Assembly: GCA_023436525.1 (NCBI GenBank)
Contig: JAEZIW010000236.1
Coordinates: 1 to 8,733 of the forward strand
Direction of reading: 5' to 3'
DNA: 8,733 nucleotides
DNA from: Bacillota bacterium
GTDB lineage: Bacteria; Bacillota; Clostridia; Christensenellales; SZUA-584
Notes under the pieces: model-generated
Database searches by the model: none
What the model saw: only the letters and a program-made list of their open reading frames with translations
Told to the model about the DNA's origin: nothing
Made by a program: the position numbers and the translations under genes
Shown here: positions 6,146 to 8,733 of the stretch, piece after piece
How positions within the stretch are numbered: the stretch's first letter is position 1
Layout: every line of letters starts with the position of its first letter

Positions 6146-6187
6146 AAAAAAGCCCAAGGAACACCTTTAGGTTCTTCCTTGAGCCTT
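6146..6187 (-). promoter_or_regulatory. Attenuator-like terminator hairpin in the amtB leader
   Basis: On minus, AAGGCTCAAGGAA (6187 to 6175) pairs over 13 positions, including G-U pairs, with TTCCTTGGGCTTT (6161 to 6149). Inside there are 3 more pairs (ACC/GGT) after a small internal loop. A T6 run (6151 to 6146) follows. This is a complete intrinsic terminator, yet it sits about 26 bases upstream of the ribosome binding site of amtB, well after the upstream gene's own terminator. It therefore looks like a conditional leader terminator. Its 5' arm closely matches the hairpin at 8302-8334. Confidence 0.7.
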
Positions 6188-6302
6188 GATATATCACAAA
6201 ATATTCAAAAAATTTCATTTCGCCGTGATATCCCGCTCAAATGTATACAAAAACAGTTCTACGGTCACACGGGAACACCTTGGCTGCCATAGCCAGAAAA
6301 TG

Positions 6303-6345
6303 AAAAAGGAACAAACTAAGCTAAAATAGAAACGCCCTTGTTCCT
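6303..6345 (-). promoter_or_regulatory. Hairpin followed by T-run, upstream leader element
   Basis: On minus, AGGAACAA (6345 to 6338) pairs with TTGTTCCT (6314 to 6307) around a 23-base loop, and the strand continues as TTTT. If the promoter at 6352-6380 is right, this hairpin would form at the very 5' end of the transcript. The long loop makes it a poor terminator. It may be a pairing partner for the later TGTTCC-containing segments. Confidence 0.35.
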
Positions 6346-6351
6346 AAAGCA

Positions 6352-6380
6352 AATGTAACATATAAATTTAAAAAAAGCAA
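6352..6380 (-). promoter_or_regulatory. Weak promoter candidate for amtB-glnK
   Basis: On minus, TTGCTT (6375-6380) and TACATT (6352-6357) are separated by 17 bp of AT-rich DNA. Both boxes match only 4 of 6. Transcription could also come from the upstream Amt-PII promoter by readthrough. Confidence 0.25.
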
Positions 6381-6482
6381 TATCGAATTTTCGTTCCTGC
6401 AATTTATTTTTCTGTACGTAATGATTTGTTTTGTTGCAGATTCTCATCTTTGTTAAGAAATGATTGTTTTTGAGGATATAAG

Positions 6483-6507
6483 AAGGGAGAGCAGATTGCT
6501 CTCCCTT
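6483..6507 (-). terminator. Terminator of the Amt-PII fusion gene
   Basis: A perfect 11-bp stem, AAGGGAGAGCA (6483-6493) and TGCTCTCCCTT (6497-6507), with a 3-base loop, about 57 bases beyond the stop at 6564. On minus it is followed by CTTATATCC, with only a short T-tract. Confidence 0.7.
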
Positions 6508-6563
6508 TGAAGACGCTATTTGTTTAATAAAACGCTGACCGTCTCAAAATACGTTGCTATTGA

Positions 6564-8276
6564 TTAATCCTCGTCCTGAAGGGCGGCATAGCCTTCTTCT
6601 CCGGTTCTGACCTTTATGACGTTTTCTACATCAAAGATAAAGATCTTGCCATCGCCGACATTGCCCGTATACAACGCTTCTTTAACTGTCTTAACCAACA
6701 CATCCGTCGGAACTTTGCAGATGACGATATCAACCTGCACCTTGGGCAGAAGTTTTGTTTCTACAGCTACGCCGCGGTACATCTGCGGATGTCCTTTTTG
6801 CATACCGTAGCCCATCACATTGGACACAGTCACACCGGTTACACCGATGGATTCCAGAGCGTTTTGTAATTTCGCAAACCTGTTTTGGTTTGCAATGATC
6901 GTAACTTTGGTGATCTTTGCATCAGGATGCGCATTGTTCATAACAGGCACCGCAACCTCTTTGGACACTGCGTTGGCCGGAAGCTCCATATCGCCCATAT
7001 CCGCAGCCGGGATTGCGAGCATAAAGTCGGAATAAGCGCTCGGAAGTCCGTGCTCCGGCATGTCGAGGCCCGAAATCTCCTCTTCAGCCGATACGCGAAG
7101 GCCATTTGTCTTTTTGATGATGAAGAACAGTAACAACGATATTGCAATGGTCCATGCTGCGATTGATACAACGCCCAGTGCCTGCACGCCGAGCTGTCCC
7201 CATCCGCCGCCATAGAACAGACCGTTAACCGCCGAGCCGGGAGCTGATGTGGTTGCGAATAAGCCAACCGCCAAGCCGCCCCATAAACCGTTTACACCAT
7301 GAACCGCAATCGCGCCCACCGGATCGTCGATGTGGAGCTTCTTGTCGATGAACTCGACAGCGATGACAACGAGTAAGCCGGCGACAAGACCGATAATAGA
7401 AGCGCCAAAAGCGTCAACACTGGCACACGGAGCCGTGATGGCCACAAGACCGGCCAGCGAACCGTTCAGCGACATGGACACATCAGGCTTACCGTTCTTG
7501 ATCCATGTAAACATCATAGTGACCACAGTCGCCACGCCTGGAGCGATTGTCGTTGTGGCGAATACCGTACCCAGCTGTTCGACGCTCAAAGCAGCCGCGC
7601 CGTTGAATCCGTACCATCCGAACCAGAGGATGAACACACCTAGCGCGCCGAGCGTTATGGAGTGGCCCGGAATCGCTCGGGATATTTTCTTGCCTGTCTT
7701 GGGGTCTTTGGTGTATTTTCCGATACGAGCCCCAAGCATCGCCGCGCCGATGAAAGACATGATACCACCAACCATGTGGATTGCCGTGGAACCGGCGAAG
7801 TCGATATAACCAAGGTTGAAAAGCCAGCCCTGCGAGTTCCACACCCAACCTGCCTCTATCGGATAGATCAAGAGGCTGATCACCGCACTGTAGATGCAGT
7901 AAGCTGAGAACTTGGTACGCTCTGCCATTGCGCCTGAAACGATGGTTGCCGCCGTTGCGCAGAACACCAGGTTAAACACAAAGCTGGACCAAGGAAAGTT
8001 GTTGTAGTCCGTGAAGATTTGAAAGTCTGGAACACCAATGACTCCGAACAGGTAATTTTCTCCCATCATCAAGCTAAAACCGATGATCATAAAGACGACT
8101 GTACCTATACAGAAGTCCATCAAGTTTTTCATGATGATGTTGCCGGCATTCTTTGCACGCGTAAAGCCGGTTTCGACCATCGCGAAACCGCCCTGCATAA
8201 AGAACACAAGCGCCGCGCCGATCAAAAACCATACCGGAAATACTGTACCGTTTACAGCTTCTAAAATTTCGTTCAT
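6564..8276 (-). CDS. Ammonium transporter with C-terminally fused PII domain
   Basis: A 570-residue protein in two parts. Residues 1-~412 are a full Amt: AMAERTKF (116-123), Asp159 in IDFAGS, pore His167 (TAIHMVGG) and His326 (AVHGVNGLWGG), LWFGWYGFNGAAAL (217-230), and tail motif SGLDMPEHG (402-410). After a linker (~413-452), residues ~453-565 form a complete PII domain: KITKVTIIANQNRFAKLQNA, GYGMQKGHPQMYRG (489-502), LLPKVQVDI (509-517), TGNVGDGKIFIFDV (537-550) and IKVRTGEEG. Gln493 and Arg501 match PII Gln39 and Arg47. The Tyr51 position is Val505, so it is not uridylylated there. Free GlnK blocks AmtB by inserting its T-loop into the pore. Here the regulator is tethered to the channel, so gating or signalling in cis is likely. 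The start ATG 8276 follows AAGGAGG (8285-8291). The frame is continuous through the junction, so this is a genuine fusion in the given sequence. Confidence 0.93.
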   Translation of the reverse strand: MNEILEAVNGTVFPVWFLIGAALVFFMQGGFAMVETGFTRAKNAGNIIMKNLMDFCIGTVVFMIIGFSLMMGENYLFGVIGVPDFQIFTDYNNFPWSSFVFNLVFCATAATIVSGAMAERTKFSAYCIYSAVISLLIYPIEAGWVWNSQGWLFNLGYIDFAGSTAIHMVGGIMSFIGAAMLGARIGKYTKDPKTGKKISRAIPGHSITLGALGVFILWFGWYGFNGAAALSVEQLGTVFATTTIAPGVATVVTMMFTWIKNGKPDVSMSLNGSLAGLVAITAPCASVDAFGASIIGLVAGLLVVIAVEFIDKKLHIDDPVGAIAVHGVNGLWGGLAVGLFATTSAPGSAVNGLFYGGGWGQLGVQALGVVSIAAWTIAISLLLFFIIKKTNGLRVSAEEEISGLDMPEHGLPSAYSDFMLAIPAADMGDMELPANAVSKEVAVPVMNNAHPDAKITKVTIIANQNRFAKLQNALESIGVTGVTVSNVMGYGMQKGHPQMYRGVAVETKLLPKVQVDIVICKVPTDVLVKTVKEALYTGNVGDGKIFIFDVENVIKVRTGEEGYAALQDED

Positions 8277-8301
8277 TTATTATTCCTCCTTAAAAAAATA
8301 T

Positions 8302-8334
8302 AAGCCCAATAACGCAGGATCGTCATTGAGCCTT
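8302..8334 (-). promoter_or_regulatory. Attenuator-like terminator hairpin in the Amt-PII leader
   Basis: On minus, AAGGCTCAATGACG (8334 to 8321) pairs with CGTTATTGGGCTT (8314 to 8302) around loop ATCCTG: 13 pairs, three of them G-U. TATATTTTTTT follows and runs directly into the AAGGAGG ribosome site (8285-8291). A terminator abutting the ribosome binding site can only make sense as a conditional element. The 5' arm matches that of 6146-6187 at 16 of 19 positions, with two compensated base-pair changes. Confidence 0.7.
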
Positions 8335-8359
8335 AATTAATGCATAAGCCGCGTCCGCT

Positions 8360-8382
8360 TCCCATATGCGCCGCATATGGGA
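8360..8382 (-). repeat. Perfect hairpin in the Amt-PII leader
   Basis: TCCCATATGC (8360-8369) and GCATATGGGA (8373-8382) form a perfect 10-bp inverted repeat with a 3-base loop. It lies about 60 bases downstream of the predicted transcription start and upstream of the attenuator. There is no T-run immediately downstream on minus, so it is a structural or protein-binding element rather than a terminator. Confidence 0.5.
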
Positions 8383-8437
8383 GAGAACAAAAAAACAACG
8401 GGTAAGAATCACTTCCAACACCATTGTTATTGCTGTT

Positions 8438-8466
8438 ATTATACAAATATCACTTTAAAAATGCAA
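8438..8466 (-). promoter_or_regulatory. SigA-type promoter of the Amt-PII gene
   Basis: On minus, TTGCAT (8461-8466, 5 of 6) and a perfect TATAAT (8438-8443) are separated by exactly 17 bp. Transcription would start near 8431, giving a leader of about 155 bases containing the hairpins at 8360-8382 and 8302-8334. Confidence 0.75.
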
Positions 8467-8733
8467 GAGAAACATTAAAAAATGCAATTTTATTTTTATG
8501 AACTTGCAAAATTAGCCCAAAAACGTGTCGAGCAAGCGATAATTATTGCATTGATGGCTGATTTAGGTTCAGTTTTCACAATGTATGGCGGCTGCTCATA
8601 AAATGAAAAATGTGTCTTCATAAATGAGAAATGTGTCTTCAATCCCTATTGCGAAAGCGCACCGCATTTGATATAGTAGAAAAAAATACTTTTCGGTAAA
8701 GAGCATGCGTTTTTAATAATACTGGTTTAGCGA
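8467..8733. other. Non-coding right end of the window
   Basis: No gene is recognisable on either strand. The stretch upstream of the Amt-PII promoter is AT-rich. It contains the 21-bp tandem repeat at 8601-8642 and nothing else I can assign. The next gene to the right lies outside the window. Confidence 0.55.
8601..8642. repeat. Two-copy 21-bp tandem repeat
   Basis: Copies at 8601-8621 and 8622-8642 are head to tail and differ at two positions (7 and 21). Each contains AAATGTGTCTTCA. The 21-bp period equals two helical turns, suggesting a protein-binding site. Repeated short blocks of this kind also occur near the ends of IS21-like insertion sequences, but no transposase is visible here. Confidence 0.6.

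Larger units (their letters stand above)
6106..6563 (-). other. Long leader/intergenic region between the two amt genes
   Basis: This 458-base stretch has no credible gene. In minus-strand order it holds the terminator of the upstream Amt-PII gene (6483-6507), about 100 AT-rich bases, a weak promoter candidate (6352-6380), a hairpin with a T-run (6303-6345), and a small hairpin TGGCT-GCCAT-AGCCA (6281-6295). Then come an inverted repeat ATATCAC/GTGATAT (6191-6197 and 6225-6231) and the attenuator-like hairpin (6146-6187). The density of pairing elements argues for a structured regulatory 5' leader. I could not match it to a known riboswitch class. Confidence 0.6.

Noticed and set aside
6106..6563. 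ANTAR two-hairpin motif or a known riboswitch in the amtB leader
   Set aside because: I looked for paired hexaloops with A1/G4 and for familiar riboswitch cores. The closest hairpin (6281-6295) has a five-base loop, so the match is not good enough to call.
6106..6563. Sigma-54 promoter for the transporter operon
   Set aside because: TGGC elements occur near 6281-6295, but no TGGCAC-N5-TTGC pattern with correct spacing is present.
8480..8733. Complete insertion sequence at the right end
   Set aside because: Only a two-copy short repeat is present; there is no transposase fragment and no paired terminal inverted repeat in the window.

Overview
The window looks like part of a Firmicutes chromosome, most likely an anaerobic member of the Clostridia. 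The coding regions are of moderate G+C and the spacers are AT-rich. Ribosome binding sites are strong (AGGAGG/GGGAGG type), terminators are compact hairpins, and the proteins (BlaI/M56 pair, VanW and G5-like domains, clostridial-type Amt and PII proteins) fit that group. The species cannot be named from this sequence.

The left half (1-3370, plus strand) concerns the cell wall. After an AT-rich spacer (1-405) come a small L,D-transpeptidase (406-879), a BlaI/MecI-type repressor (976-1353) with a repeat-rich operator in front, and, translationally coupled to it, a 654-residue M56 (BlaR1-like) membrane metallopeptidase (1350-3314). Its outer part is a VanW domain plus a G5-like tail instead of the penicillin-binding sensor of classical BlaR1. 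By analogy with BlaR1/BlaI, the membrane protein would sense a wall-related signal and cause inactivation of the repressor. The ligand and target genes are unknown. The operon ends in a bidirectional hairpin (3344-3368) shared with the convergent neighbour.

The middle (3372-4319, minus strand) is an RluA-family pseudouridine synthase homologue. The catalytic HRLD motif reads YPLE and the second family motif is also altered, so it is probably not an ordinary active enzyme.

The right half (4420-8480, minus strand) concerns ammonium uptake. In transcription order it holds an ammonium transporter with a PII domain fused to its C-terminus (8276-6564), then a second ammonium transporter (6105-4870) followed after 23 nt by a free PII protein (4846-4505). 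One channel thus carries its PII regulator in cis and the other is encoded with one in trans. Neither PII has the uridylylated Tyr51. Both transporter genes are preceded by a terminator-like hairpin directly upstream of the ribosome binding site. The two hairpins share a nearly identical 5' arm and show compensatory base changes, which suggests a common transcription-attenuation control.

The right end (8467-8733) has no recognisable gene but carries a 21-bp tandem repeat. No tRNA, rRNA, CRISPR array or complete mobile element was recognised. The strongest candidates for something new are the M56-VanW-G5 sensor system, the paired amt leader hairpins together with the Amt-PII fusion, and the degenerate RluA homologue.
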